Shown piece after piece: positions 35,111 through 47,780 of a stretch of DNA of 64,000 nt; the first letter of the stretch is position 1, and each line of letters starts with the position of its first letter. The notes under the pieces are model-generated. The model saw only the letters and a list, made by a program, of their open reading frames with translations, was not told the origin of the DNA and did not search any database. Source of the DNA: Monodelphis domestica (taxonomy: Eukaryota > Chordata > Mammalia > Didelphimorphia > Didelphidae); assembly GCF_027887165.1 (NCBI RefSeq), contig NC_077234.1, positions 165,753,877 to 165,817,876 of the forward strand, read 5' to 3'. A program made the translations under genes and the position numbers.

Positions 35111-36030
35111 ATAAATACAGATACAGTTCCAGTCCTATCATTACCTATGTTTACTTTAATTTTTAGTCTTGCTATCGATATTTACAATGTAAACTTAACA
35201 GTGACCCGTGGAGTTACTTGTTTGTTGAATTTTATTCATAGTAACATACTAGTAATAGATTAGGTTCCTTTATGAAGTTTTAGACTATAGAGTACCTTGT
35301 TTATGAAAAACACATGTTTATTGAATGACTGTTTCCTGTAAATCCAGGTTCACTTATGTTTTCATTTATTTACATTTATAACTATGTAGTAATGATTAGG
35401 TCAGTGTGCTAATATGTGATACTTTAGTCTTTAATTCTCTAATTATTGTCTGACTCTTTCCTGTGAAATTTTCATTTAACAAGATTCTGATCTAAAAACT
35501 TGGACTACCTCCTTCACCGAATTGTTTTAAGGAAAGTATCTTCTAAGCTAAGTTATAAAAAGTAGGCATTATTATCATTATCACAAAAACTAATATGAGC
35601 TTGCTTTTTCTGTTAGATTAAAAATAATTGCTTAACTGATGATTTTTTCATTTCCACATCCAATGTTGTTAAGTATGTCATTATTCTGTAGCGTATAGTC
35701 AGGAGCTTTCTATCATAGCTACTTCTCATTTTTGAACATTTTGGAAAACCATGTACACGTCATAGCTGATAATTAACAATTTTCTGTGATCAAAGAAATA
35801 GTAGACTTGTGTTAATTCTTTGTTAACTCTGCCTTTAAATGTAATTTAACCATTAAATTATGGTTTTTTGAATGGTCCAATGGGATGCTAAGTACAACTT
35901 TATTTGATTACTCTAAATTTGACTGTCAGGCTAATTAAGTAAACATCTTTGTCATATTTTAGGAGCCCCTAATGAGGACTGTTATAGATGAACTAGTAGA
36001 AATATAGGCTCAATCTGATAATGGCTGTCC
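35111..36030. other. Intron 4 segment, nothing recognised
   Basis: AT-rich unique-looking sequence, no gene. Confidence 0.4.
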
Positions 36031-36034
36031 ATTA

Positions 36035-36300
36035 ATTACCACTAACCTAATAATAATGATAGCTAGCATTTATAGACCATCTGCCAGGTGCCAATTGCTT
36101 TCCAAATATTATCTTATTTGATCCCCATAACAACCCTGGAAGGTAGATGTTATTATTCTCATTTTATAGTTGAGGAAACTGAGCCAGGCAGTGGTTAAAT
36201 GACTAGTCCAGGGTCTCATAGCTTATAAGTATCTGAGGCTGAATTTGAACTCAAATCTTCTTGACTCCAGGCCGGTACTTCTAAATCTATACATAAAAGG
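36035..36300 (-). repeat. MAR1/MIR-type CORE-SINE, antisense
   Basis: Signature order: ATTATCTTATTTGATCCCCA, ACAACCCTGGAAGGTAG, TTATAGTTGAGGAAACTGAG, TGAATTTGAACTCAAATC and TTGACTCCAGG. Confidence 0.75.
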
Positions 36301-38858
36301 TGCCTAATAAATGCAAATTGAATTAATTGAATAAATGTGTGGGTGAATATATGTATATGGAAGATGCTTCCTTGACCATAGTGAATGTTCAGACACAATC
36401 TTAGAACAGATTGTCATAAGGCAAAATTCTGTTACTGTAAGGGTTGTTGCTTTTGCTGTGCAGAGGGTAGGCGATATTGAAAAAATAAAGCCATGAAAAA
36501 TGGGGACTCAGTTTTTTTCTTTGGAAAAGAATTTCAAAGGTAACCCATCTCCCTCTCATTTTTTCTGGAAGTCTTGTTCAATATACCATTTTTCTTCCCT
36601 CTTTCTCAAGGGAGCAGACTGTTTGTGCAGTTATAGTTCTTTTATTCTAACCAGTGAGGGCAATTTCTGTACCCATTCTTGTGCATCCAAGGTTGTCTAC
36701 ATATAATGAGTAACTTTTCCCCACAATAAAGAAGTATATGGCAAATGTTCCTTGCCCCAGAATTAGACTCACTTCTGTTTTTTTTATTCTTGATATTATA
36801 GTTTGACCTTGGCTTTCCAAATTCTGATTTCTTGCCTTCTTTAACTGATAAAGTCTAGTCATTTTTTCCTACTTTTTGCTAATATTTATAACTTCATAGC
36901 TTGCTCTGCATTTTTCCCCATTGACTGATGTATCTTTTAACTCAGAGTTGATGATCTGGCACCCTTAACTTCTCCCTTGCTCTTTCCTGGGTTTCTTTTT
37001 GAACAGCTGTATCTCAGTACTACCTATGCTCCTAGGCATGATATACTTAGTAATAATTTAGCCAGATCAAGTGTTCTTAGCCTGGGGTCCAATGACTATA
37101 TTATAAATTTAATTTCACAAATTGATAACTTTCAATTCATATTTGATTTCCTTTCCTTTGTATTCATATGGATTGTATACATTTAAAATGTACTGTCAAA
37201 TAGGATCTGTCATACAAAGAATGTTAAGAATCTCTGAGCTTTTTTTCCTTGTCTATTTAAAACATAATCTCAGTAATTTAGTTGCATTTTACTAATATTT
37301 ATTTAGCTTTATGGAACTGAAATTCTTACTGTTTTAGGAAATTAACTTTGCTTTAGTTAGTTGTTCTCAGATGTTTGATAATTATGTAAAAATGATAGTT
37401 GTATAGGAATCCTGGGCTTTTTTCTTTCTCTGATTTTACTAGGGCTGTGAGTGTATGACAATCCCCTGTGAATTGTGGTATTGTGTGAGTAATAGTCTAT
37501 GAATGTAAGCACCATTAGCCAAACTTGGTGACTAGATGGTGTTCAGTTATACTAAGAACATCTCTTCTGATCCTGCTTTCTAAGAGGCAGGTCCTGTGGT
37601 CAGGCGAGACCTTTCCAGGGTAAGGCTCTGAGAGAGAATTTACCTTATCTTGAAATGTAGCCCAGGGATGAAAGACCTGAACGTCCTCCAGAGCAATCAG
37701 AACTGGAAGAAGGAACAGCTTGATTCAAAAGTTGGTTGATGTAATGTTGGCTATTGTAGTAGATATGCTTTTAGGGGAATTATGGTAATAGGGAAGTGTT
37801 AGAGCAGTAACACCAGGAAGCAAGCTAGGGGAAAGACTGAATATTGGGCTTCTCCTCCTATACTACTTCCTGTTCCCTTTCACATGTCTTGAAATGTTCT
37901 TCTCAGAATTGGTAAGCTTGAAGATTTCCCCTAATAACTAAATCCCACAATCAAATCTTTTAACTAAGAGGTCTTTTATTCTTTTGGGTAGAGGAGGTAA
38001 GGAGAGGGTAGGGGTAAGAAGAAAATAGGTCTCCCTCTATTTTCTAAGTTATCCCTGTTGATTGAAGAGTTCAAGATATTCAGGAAGCAAAGTTATCTTT
38101 CCCTAAGGGGAGATGTCGACAGCAAATGCTGACAGGTTTCTTCTGGGTTCAATCCAAGAGTCTCTTCAACACTCAGTCTAATGCATAAGCAATAACCAAA
38201 GAGAGAGTTTGCCTTCCACCTTCTCATCCAACAACCAGAGAAGGAAGTGAAGTTCAAGCAGCTGGACTTTCCTCATTGCTCCCTTCAAGATTCCATTGGA
38301 ATATGGTCTCTCCTCCTTTGCCCTTCCTCCGATGATTGATGTTCCCAGAGTTTTAAGCTTCTTGCTTTTTTCTGCAGATCCATTTTGTATTGCCATATCA
38401 TCAATTGTCCTATCCTGTAGTTTTGTGAACTTTGAGAGGATAAATTGACTGTTGGTTTCAACAGTTATTCTTTCTTGGTGATGCTGATGCCTTGGGTGAT
38501 AATTTTGTGTGATAATTCTTTTTATCCTGTCTGCTCTTGGGCATTAGAAAGGGAGACATTCTGGTTAGCTAATGTTAGGAATGTGGCTGGATCAAGAACA
38601 TACTTGTTGGAGAGAAAAATTGAGCTATAAATAGAGCTGGGGCCAGAGACTACAAGTATTGGTAGGAGGGAGTTCCTTTTGTGAGGCTGATATTATTTAT
38701 GGAACTATGAGAAAGCAGTACTTGCATTGTGTATTTAGGGTCAGAATAAGAATAATGCTGGCCATGGGCTTAGCCCAAAGGAGCCTTAGGAAGACTGAGA
38801 AGCTGAATGCTATCCAGTTAGACTGGTCAGCCCTCTATTTACCTCATTGGGGTATTTA
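36301..38858. other. Intron 4 segment; possible LTR-like block at about 37900-38400
   Basis: No gene. 37900-38400 has a minus-strand AATAAA-like signal (+ strand CTTTTATTCTTTTGGG near 37973) and moderate GC, as in several LTRs of this window, but no ends could be defined. The rest is unassigned. Confidence 0.3.
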
Positions 38859-38861
38859 GTG

Positions 38862-39030
38862 TTGTAGACGTGGAGCTTGAAGGGGCCATAGCAGGTCTTC
38901 CAGTCTAACTGTAGCATTTTCAGATTGGGGAAACTGAAGCCAAAAGAGGTTAAATAGGTACAAGAACCAAGATCTGAACCAATTCCAAATCTATCAAGTA
39001 TACTTTCATTGGGTTATGCTGACCCACAGA
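38862..39030 (-). repeat. MIR-family SINE remnant
   Basis: Carries GTGGAGCTTGAAGGGGCCAT, CAGATTGGGGAAACTGAAGC and GATCTGAACCAATTCCAAAT in antisense MIR order. Confidence 0.6.
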
Positions 39031-39934
39031 AGGAATTCAAGTTCCTTCTGAATTTATATTCTTTCCTGTCTTATAAAAACATGCTAAGAAAAATATTCCA
39101 GAATTAGGCTCCAAGATCTAGTAACAGTCTTAATGAAAAATAGGATAAGTCATAGAGAATGCACCATAGATTTAAATCCAAGTACCCAGGTAGGTTCAGT
39201 AACTAAAAATGTCACAGGGTGTTAGCTTGATGTGAAAGTCACAGGCTAATTACTTATTAGTGAGCAGGAAATATTAGTGAAGGATAAAGACCTGTTAAAC
39301 AAGGGCTCAAACCAGATTCTTCACAGTTGGAGAGAACATTTTTTGGGGTAAACTGAAGGTAAGAGGCAGGATAAAAGGCATTGGGTTTGGTGAAAACCTT
39401 TAGGGTTCTTTGGGAAGGTATCAGCACTATAACCTAGGACTCAGGTGACCAGGCTAGTTGACAGTATGCTGGAAAACCTATTTCCCTTCTAATTTTCAAG
39501 AGTCTTGAGTGGATAATGGAAGGAAAAACTCGCCACATTGGTTGTGGAGAATTTTTAGGGGTAGATGGATAATGGGAGGGTAAACTGACTTAATTTTTAC
39601 TTGGACATATATCTTTGGCCTGCTGAGATAGTCCTCTGGAGGCTGAGATGAGAGGTTGCATTAGATCTCTAGCAGACCTCTTCTCTTTCATCTTTCAGAC
39701 CTTTTCTTGGCTCTGCTTGAGAAGTTCCCCTTTTGATTCTGCCCCCTAGCCTTCATTTGTTGTAGTGAGGTAATCAGGAGCCTGCAATTTGACTCTATGA
39801 AATAAAAGTTCTGTTTTAGGTTGTGTATTGCTATGCTGTGCTTGAAATTTGGAACAATAGTTATTCATTTCAACCCAACCAGTGTTTATTAAATATCTAT
39901 TCCACACAAGGCATTGTATTAGACTAAAGTGGTT
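39031..39934. other. Intron 4 segment, nothing recognised
   Basis: Unassigned intronic sequence without coding potential. Confidence 0.4.
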
Positions 39935-40130
39935 TAGTAGCTGGACTATTGGACTTGGAAGAAGGAAACCCTGAGTTCAAAATCTGTTTTAGTCACTTAA
40001 CTAATTGTGTGACTTTGAGCATGTCACTTAACCACTTACATCCTCAGTTCCTTTGTAAAATGAGATTAATGGTAGTTGTGAGGGTCATATGAGATAGCAT
40101 AAATGCTAGCTATGATGATGATGTGGAGGC
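39935..40130 (+). repeat. MAR1/MIR-type SINE
   Basis: Shows GACTTGGAAGAAGGAAACCC, TGTGTGACTTTGAGCATGTC, CACTTAACCACTTACATCCT and GTAAAATGAGATTAATGG in sense order. Confidence 0.7.
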
Positions 40131-41883
40131 AGATACAGATATGGTGGTGGTGTATAAAGTCAAAATGAAAAACCTCCTGCCCCCAAAGAGCTACATTTTA
40201 CTAGGGGATGAGGCTCAAAGGTGTAAATAGAGAGATTATATGTTTGGTTGAGGAAATAGAAAAATGATGGTGGGAATGACAAGTTTCAAAAAATTCTTGG
40301 CAAGCACCTCAACTAAGTTAAAGTCATCCATGGGGCAATTAAGAATGAAACTGGAATAATAAGAAGAATAAATGAATAATGGAAAATATTTGTAAGTATT
40401 TTTCTTGGGAGTTTTTTTCATCATCAAATGAAAAAATAAGATCCTAATAAAAGGAATAAGGTAGATAGATGGCGTTATCCACCTTGGGAACTATCTAGAT
40501 ACCAGTTGTTGTCTGTGGGTGTCTCAGCTCCCCTTTGTGAAAGAAAGCCAAAGCTCCCTTTGCCAGTATGCACAAAAGTATTGAGACTTTGATAGGGAAA
40601 ACAGTATCTCTATTTATTATAGATCAAGGTTAGGATATGAGGATTAAATAAAAGGTTTCCCTAACTCTAATGTCTTAACTCAAACCCAACCACCTAAATT
40701 CATCTCACGATGAATGCTTCTGGTCTTCCAAGGTACACTACCAGCTGCCTGGTTCTAGCTAGATGTTTTCCCCTCAAAAGCTGATTAACTACCTGATATA
40801 ATCCTCAGATTCTGATTCAGATAGTTCTCCCAAAAGTTGTCTCCAAAATCGGCTAAGAGAGTGGACCCAAGATAGGTCTGACCCTGAGGAAAACCCTTAG
40901 AGCCAACAGACAGAATCTCAAGGTAAAATCTTCAGGCAGGTTGTTATACACAGCAGGGATAATCCAATCTTCTTCAAATTGTTCTCTGGTTGAACAGGAA
41001 ACCACAGATGATTTGAAGGTTTCCCTTCTTCCACAAAACAGGTTGAGATAGACAAGCCTTGAGAAGCAGCTCCTTCATTCTTAGTTTAGGACAGGAAGAG
41101 ACATTTGCTCCTCCAGCAACTTCCTCCTCAGCTGTCTGCATACCAGAATCTTTTTCAGGGTTCCTGGCATAAGTTTGCATGAACCTTTTGGAGACAACTT
41201 CCAAATTCTCTTAAACATACTCTTATCAAAGTGCATCTCTATAATTTCACTATTACACAAGAAAAGTAGAGATGCCACATAGGAACTCAACATCACACTC
41301 TTACATTACATGAACGAGTAAAAGTAGAAGGGAAGAAAACAAAATCTAAAAGAAAATTTGGTCTAGATGAGAGGAAATGTGGTATGATGGATATAGAACT
41401 GATCCTGGAATCAATAAAAATGGGTTTTTTCCTGCCTCAGACACTTAATAATAATTGTCCTAGGAAGGTCACTTAGTTTTTCGGACATTGAGTATTTTCA
41501 TCTGTAACATGAGACTATTAGTATTTGTATACTAAATTTGCAGAATTATTATGAGGATCAGATATGTCATCATACATTGAAACTTCTAAAATATGATGTG
41601 AATGTTGCTCCAGTTTCTGCTTTTAGACATATTTTATTCAGAGGAGGCCTTTTTTGACAAGACCAATTCAAGGGCACTGAGGGATTGAATCTAAAGGATA
41701 TTTGAAAGAAAAGAGGACTACAAAATTGTGGGGAAAAAATCTTAAATTTTATTATTTCCCTTCCTTTTCATGACTGAGACAATCTTAGTATTTACTAGAG
41801 TATATGTCAACTTTTCTATCTTTATAATATTTCTGTGAGTATGTTGTACCCATGCATGATAGCAACTTTGACAAAAAAATTGG
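40131..41883. other. Intron 4 segment; possible LTR-like block at about 40480-41315
   Basis: 40480-41315 resembles an antisense LTR in composition, with a minus-strand AATAAATA signal (+ strand CTATTTATTATAG near 40611). Ends and target site were not resolved. No coding sequence of note. Confidence 0.3.
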
Positions 41884-41892
41884 AATAGGTAA

Positions 41893-42541
41893 TGTGTGGG
41901 ATGAGATTCAGCGTGTAATTTCCAGAGTTGTATTTAGCTTATAACCCTATTTTTCAAGACCCCTGAGTATTACTATTCATTAGACTAAAACTCCACTCCT
42001 CCCAACCCCATTTAAAATTTCCTGACCTATTTTCAGAAACCTTAAGAAGAGTTTATCTGTAGCCTGGAAAGAAAGCCAGCTATGAGACAGATTGAAGGAG
42101 GAAAGAACAGGCAGTTTCAAATGTATCTTTACTGTCCCAAACTGAAAATTCCATGATACTCATGGGATTTTCGATCATGAGGGTCTTTAGGGGTATGTGA
42201 TATTGAAAATCATGTGTTCAAGACTGAACACATGTGAATGTCACAACCTACCCCCCCCCCCGCCCCCCAAGGGATTTGACAGAGGGAAAGAGGAGAATCT
42301 TGTGTTGGGATTATTTTAAAAGTCTGCAATTGTACTTTAGAAGAAGAGATGACATTTTTGCCCTGAGCAAGCAGCCTGTATGGGCAGAATCCCTTTTCCT
42401 TCCTTCCTTCCCTTCCTCACTGTACACTGTTTTCTCCAAATAAAGCTGTTTTTTCTCTGTCAGCATCTTATCAAGTCTCCTGTCTGCTCATTAGAATAAT
42501 TTCTGGTGCTATGAGCTCCACCTCCTCGAAATTCCACTCCA
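41893..42541 (+). mobile_element. Probable class I-type solo LTR (649 bp) flanked by a 9-base repeat
   Basis: TG...CA element with polyadenylation signal AATAAAGCTGTTTTTTCTC (AATAAA 42439-42444), a context common in gammaretrovirus-like LTRs. The 9-base AATAGGTAA lies exactly at both edges (41884-41892 and 42542-42550). It contains a C run (42250-42262) and a small palindrome, TGTGTTCA...TGAACACA, at about 42211-42230. Other ERVs duplicate 4-6 bases, so nine is longer than expected. Confidence 0.6.
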
Positions 42542-42667
42542 AATAGGTAAGCTTTCACAAATAATATTCAACAGCAAAGCTCATGTGTACAGTTGCACAG
42601 GGCTAACCCTCTACACCCCAGTTGAGAAATATAAGAGAATAAATTATTTCATTGTTTACTGTTTCTT

Positions 42668-42866
42668 TGTTTTAAAAAAAAGTCCTTCCCTTGTCTTAGA
42701 ATCAGTACTATGTATTGGCTCTAAGGCAGAACAACAGTAAAAGTCCAGGTAGTGAGGGTTAAATGAAATTTCCAGGAACTAGGAAGTATCCGAATCCAAA
42801 TTTGAATCCAGGACCTTATCCCTAGGGCTGCCTCTCTAACTACTGAGCCTCCTAGCTGTCCCTGTA
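42668..42866 (-). mobile_element. SINE1_MD-like SINE, antisense, with 13-base target duplication
   Basis: A full-length antisense SINE flanked by perfect TTTACTGTTTCTT copies (42655-42667 and 42867-42879). Diverged inside (GTCTTAGAATCAGTACTATG, AGCCTCCTAGCTGTCCC). Confidence 0.88.
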
Positions 42867-43562
42867 TTTACTGTTTCTTGCTATTAAAAAAAGTGTTCGA
42901 TTTCATAGAGCAAAATTTCATATTATAGCCTCTCTTCTCTAGCAGAGTGTCTTCCGTGCACACATGTAAATCATATGAGGTTCTTTGAAAGGTGTAACAA
43001 CAGACAGAGCTTTGTTTGGTATTTGACATTAATAGTCAGAAGGTCCAGGAAATTACTCAACCTTTTGACCCAATAATGCCATTGCAAGGCACGTACACAG
43101 AAAAAGTTCAATGGCAGAAAGGTCACATGTGCCAAAATATTTGTGGAGGAACTTTTTGTTTTTGGTTGGTTGTTGTCCATCTTCGTGGAAGAGAACCAAA
43201 ATGATATCCCTTTGTCAGGGTCAGTGTAGAGTGTCCAACTATGGTGGACCTGACCAATATGAACTCAGGCAGCTCTACTACAAGACGGGTACAAATAGCC
43301 CATGTGAACATTTGAGATGGAGACGTGTCTAAGTATGGCACTTATATTTCTTTTGAGCTACAGCGCTGCCTTTGATGGGGGCGTGATGCTCTCAGAGACC
43401 TCAGAGTGTCTTAGTTTCTCATCCTCTGATTCCAGCGAGGGCTTGCCTTATGTGAGTTCTCCATAAAATAGTCTTTTAGACAAATGTACGTTTGGCATTC
43501 AAGCAGTGTAGCCAGCGCAACAGAGTCATACTGTCACCAGCAGAATCTGAAGGCCTGGCACG

Positions 43563-44218
43563 TTATCTCTAATTATTTATTTTAAAAATTTTAATTATTT
43601 TAAAATATTTTTCCATGTTTACAAGATTCATTTTCTTTCCCTCCCTTCTTTCCTTTCCCTTTTCAGAGCCAACGAGCAGTTCCACTGGTTGTACAAATGC
43701 TATATTTGATACCTGTTTCCATAGTATTCATTTTTGCTATAGAGCAATCCTTTTAAACCTAATCCCCAAATCACATCCCCATATATACATGTGATAAGTG
43801 ATGTCATATGTTTTGCTTTTGCATTTCTACTCCCCTAGTTCTTTCAGTGTGGTTAGCATTCTTTCCCATACGTCCTTCAGTATTGTGTCCTGGCTTGTTG
43901 CCTTGCTGCTAGTAGCAAAGTCCATTACATTGGATTTTTCCACAATGTTTCATTTTCTGTGTACAGTGTTCTCCTGGTTCTGCCCATTTCACTCTGCATC
44001 AGTTCATTGAGTTTCTCCCAGTACATATAGAAAACCTCCAGTTCTTCATTCCTTTGAGCACAATAGTATTCCATCACCATCATATACCACAATTTGTTCA
44101 GCCATTCCCCAATTGGAGGGCATCCCCTCATTTTCCACAAAGAGCATGGCTATCAGTATTTTTGTACAAGTATTTCTCCCTATTATCTCTTTGGGGGATG
44201 GCTGGATCAAAGGGCAGG
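43563..44218 (-). mobile_element. 5'-truncated L1, antisense, inside the RTE element
   Basis: Starts at a T-rich tail (TTTATTTTAAAAATTTTAAT) and runs through antisense ORF2 landmarks (TTTCACTCTGCATCAGTTCA, AGCACAATAGTATTCCATCA, TTGTTCAGCCATTCCCCAAT) to GATGGCTGGATCAAAGGGC, where RTE sequence resumes. Good similarity to other L1 pieces here, so relatively young. Confidence 0.85.
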
Positions 44219-44808
44219 CAGTCTTTGCTCATAATTCCAAATTGGCATATCATCTCTAGAGAGGCCCTCAGTGTCTACTACCTTATCTTGCCAGGTGATC
44301 TTTAGAATCTTCCCAAGAGAATTCAAATGGAAGCGATCCAGTTTCCTGTTCAGCTTTCCAAGGTGTACAATAATGAGATCTGCACAACAGCTCTGTGGAG
44401 CTTCAGTTGGGCAAGCAGTCTCATATGTCTTCTCTCCCACACTGGCCTTCAGAGCCCCCCAGACACTGAGCTCACTCCAGCATTGTGTGTATCAGCCTCA
44501 TCTGTGTGGGCATCCCTGGAAAGTGGCTGCCAAAGTAAGGGAACTCCTCCACGGCCATTAAAATGTCTCTATTTGCTGTACCTGATGGTTCCACATATGG
44601 ATGGTGCAGTGCTGGCTGGTGGAGAATATGTCTTCTTGATGTCAGTTGTAAGGCCAAAATGAGCACAAATGGCAGAGAATTGATGCATGCTCTGTTATAT
44701 CTCAGTCTCACAGGCTTCATTGAGCATACAATCATCTGAGAACAAAAGCTGTCCCTTCACTTTAGATTTGGCTTGTAGTCATTTCAAATTAACAATTTGC
44801 CATCTGTT

Positions 44809-45004
44809 GGGCAAGTAGGTAGTACAGTGGATAGAAAGCCAGGCCTGGAGATTGGATGTCCTGAGTTCAAATCTAGTTAGACAATCCCTAGCTGTGTGAC
44901 CTTGGGCAAGTCACTTAACCCGCATTGCTTACCCTTATTACTTTTTCTGCCCTGGCACAAATATTTAGTGTTGATTATAAGACAGAAGGTAAGAATTAAA
45001 AAAA
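44809..45004 (+). mobile_element. SINE1_MD-like SINE inside the RTE element
   Basis: Reads GGGCAAGTAGGTAGTACAGT ... CTAGCTGTGTGACCTTGGGC ... GACAGAAGGTAAGAATTAAA. RTE sequence continues on both sides. Confidence 0.85.
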
Positions 45005-45155
45005 TTTTGCTATTAGTGCCATAGCTGACCCTGATGTAATTTTCATCCTCATGGTAGGCATATGACATCTCTGGAAATACCAGGTTAAAAAGCATGGGAG
45101 TAATCACATAGCTCTTCTTCTTCACTTTGTTGGTGATTAGAAACGTTTTTGTTGT

Positions 45156-45700
45156 TTTTGTTGACTTGGAAATAAAGTGGGTGCACATCAGATGGGTAAC
45201 AAATGAACAGATAATGATATATTAATGGACTAGAATGTTATTATGTCCCAAGATATAATTAAAGGAACAGGCTCATTGACATCTGGGAAGATTTGTATGA
45301 ACTGATTAGGAGAACCATTTAGACAATGACCAAAACATTGTAAAGTGAAATAAATTTGAAAGCATTTAAGATTTAGAAATTGTGATAAATACATTGACCA
45401 TTTACCATTCCAGGAGACCAGTGATGAAGAATGCTTTCTATCTCTTGGTAGAGAGGCAATGGACTGTTGGTGTAGATGAAACATACATTTTCAGTTTGGG
45501 AAAAACAAATAGAAGTTAGCTTTAATTGACTATATTTATTAGTCAGAGAGTAGAAATAGAATTATATGGGTAGTGATAGTGATGCAAAAATAAAAAGAAA
45601 GAAACATTGTATTTTGCAAGTTAGATATGAAATCCTGCTAGAAAATGGTGAGATTAACCACTGGGCCTTGGGAACTCATGAATTATGATTTTGTAGGAGT
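45156..45700. other. Intron 4 segment, nothing recognised
   Basis: Unassigned AT-rich sequence. Confidence 0.35.
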
Positions 45701-45704
45701 CCCT

Positions 45705-46174
45705 GATCTATATATATTCTCTGATCCATTTTAGCTGCTGCATTCTCTTGAGTATTAAATGCTTTTTAATCTTTAAGGATTTTAGGAGAGCAACCTCTCA
45801 GCCCCCAAAGAGAGTATAACAAGGGTAGAGGACTTCAAACTATGGACCAGTTATGAGCCTGTAAGTTTATTGTTCTGAATCTCCAGAGGGCCCTCCCCAC
45901 CCCCTGTCAGTGGATGGGATCTGGGGCCAGGAACTATCCAGGAGCCTTCAACCAGGGGCAAGCTTACACTGGTATTGCACAGACCCAGACTGACGTCCAG
46001 TGTCTGCAAAGCTCAGGCAAGAAGGGCAGCAATCAAATTGTGTCCTAGATATGGACTTAAGGCTCTTTTAAAGTCTGAAACTATCTGACCTGAGCCTCTC
46101 CTAAAATCCTTAAAGAAAAAAGCACTTAATACTCAGAGAATGCAGCAGCTAAATGGATCAGGAGAATATAGTTC
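45705..46174. repeat. Foldback element: 80-86-base inverted repeats with a 305-base spacer
   Basis: The left arm (45705-45790) and right arm (46096-46174) are reverse complements over nearly their whole length. For example TTTTAGCTGCTGCATTCTCT on the left pairs with the complement of AGAGAATGCAGCAGCTAAA on the right, and GGATTTTAGGAGAG with CTCTCCTAAAATCC. The spacer is GC-richer than its surroundings. It could be a nonautonomous DNA transposon with long terminal inverted repeats, or two inverted copies of one repeat. No target duplication is obvious and I do not recognise the family. Confidence 0.8.
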
Positions 46175-46433
46175 AGTATCTTGTACATGATCCCAATATT
46201 CCCTTCAGAAGTGCACCAAACCTAGCATTAACACAAAATCCCAATTTGTGAGTTAGGCTAAAAGAAGATAGTGACTTCACCCCAGAGTTGCACAAAAAGG
46301 CATCCAGAAACCCATGGGCAGCAGAAAGGGGGCAGTCAAGGGAAGCCAGTATTGATTCCAAGATGGAAGGTAAATGTAAAAGAATAGATGAATAGAGGAC
46401 ATAATTATCTACTTGAACAAATTAAGCAAGTGA

Positions 46434-46635
46434 TTTTTTTTAAACCCTTAACTTCCATCTTAGAATTAATACTGTGTTTTGGTTTCCAGGCAGAAGGGCA
46501 GTAAGGGCTAGGCAATGGGAGTTAAGTGACTTGCCCAGGGTCACAAAACTAAGAAATGCCTGAGACTAGATTTGAACCCAGGACCTCCTGTCTCTAGACC
46601 AGGCTCTCAGTCCACTGAGCCACCTAGCTGCCCCC
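46434..46635 (-). mobile_element. SINE1_MD-like SINE, antisense
   Basis: Full-length antisense copy from TTTTTTTAAACCCTTAACTT to CCACTGAGCCACCTAGCTGC. A short tail scrap of the same family (CAGTATTGATTCCAAGATGG) lies just upstream at 46345-46385. Confidence 0.88.
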
Positions 46636-47780
46636 AGAGATATTGTTAAAAAGTGAAATAAAAGCTCTGGAGGCAAGAACCAAAAGGAGAATAAATAATT
46701 TAGATGATGAAGTGGTAGACCTTATCTAAATAATCAGAATAAAATATGAATCAAAATATGAATAGACCAAATAAATCAGTGACTATAATGAGGAAAATAG
46801 GGAAAGATAATTTAAAAAATTGATTTCCTGAAAACCATGACTAAAAAAAGGCCTGAACATCATGTTTTAAGATATCATAATCTGGTCTCAGAAATTTCCT
46901 AGCTGTGTGACCCTGGGCAAGTCATTTAACTTCAGTTGCCTAATCCTTACTGGAATATTTATAGGTAAAGATGGGGGGATTGGAAAAAAAACAGGCGATA
47001 AGGAAGGCTTGTAGCAGGGAATGGAGGAGTTTAAGGGAGAGAGGGAATATTGATGCTGTTGAGGCAAAGGTGAGAGATGCCCCTTGCCAAGAGGCAGCGG
47101 CAGGGGTCCAATAAGGACCGTTTGTTGTTGAATGACTGAGCTGATGTTCAGCTCCTCCTATGCCCTGAAAAGATAGTCCACTTATCTGACTGAGATATTC
47201 TAATAAGAGAAATTTTAATAACCAGTTTGGATTGGAGAGATATCAGGGAAAAAGGGAAGAAGGAGGTCCGTAAATAAGGTTGGAGTCTTTCTCAGCTTCG
47301 GAGCCGTGGCCAGGCCTCACAGGCTGGTGGAGGGTTTCTCCCACTCCCTTCTACGCTATATCTGTGCTAGTTTTGTCAATTTCAGAATCTTAGCAGTAGA
47401 CAGAAAGCAACAAGAACAGTTCTAAACTTCAGAGCTGGTTGGGCCTATGTCTTCGGGTTGAACCGAGTAGAGGCACTCCTAATCCAGACTGGGAAACCAA
47501 TGCTCCTCTCACCTCCAACACCAGGAAGGAAGTAAGCCCAGCAGGAAGGAAGTGCTAGTCCAAGACCCAACTGCCACTCCCAGTTGCCTCTTCTCCCACC
47601 AACTGTCAGTCTTGACAATTTCCTCTCTATGGATATTCCCACTGTTACTTATTCCAGCACAGTGGTAGAAAGTTCCAGAATTTGTTCTCGTTTCTTTTCC
47701 ACATTCCACCCCTCTTTTGCCTTGGAACTGATAATATTGATTGTAAGACAGAAGGTAAGAGTTAAAAAAAAATGAAATCA
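46636..47780. other. Intron 4 segment with SINE scraps
   Basis: A CORE-SINE fragment at 46880-46955 (TAGCTGTGTGACCCTGGGCA) and a SINE tail at about 47700-47770 (AGACAGAAGGTAAGAGTTAA). The GC-richer block at 47270-47700 is unassigned. No gene. Confidence 0.5.

Larger units (their letters stand above)
43155..45155 (-). mobile_element. Decayed RTE-type LINE, antisense, with nested L1 and SINE
   Basis: On the minus strand the pieces 44219-44808 and 45005-45155 encode reverse transcriptase remnants. Recognisable are an SDD-like region near 44730, an ALHHPYVEPSGTANRD stretch, FHLNSLGKILKITWQDK and the VVDTEGLSR region. The 3' part continues at 43155-43562 (+ strand TTGGTTGTTGTCCATCTTCG, ATGAACTCAGGCAGCTCTAC). 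An L1 3' end (43563-44218) and a SINE (44809-45004) interrupt it. This family is common in marsupial genomes; many stops and shifts show it is dead. Confidence 0.75.
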
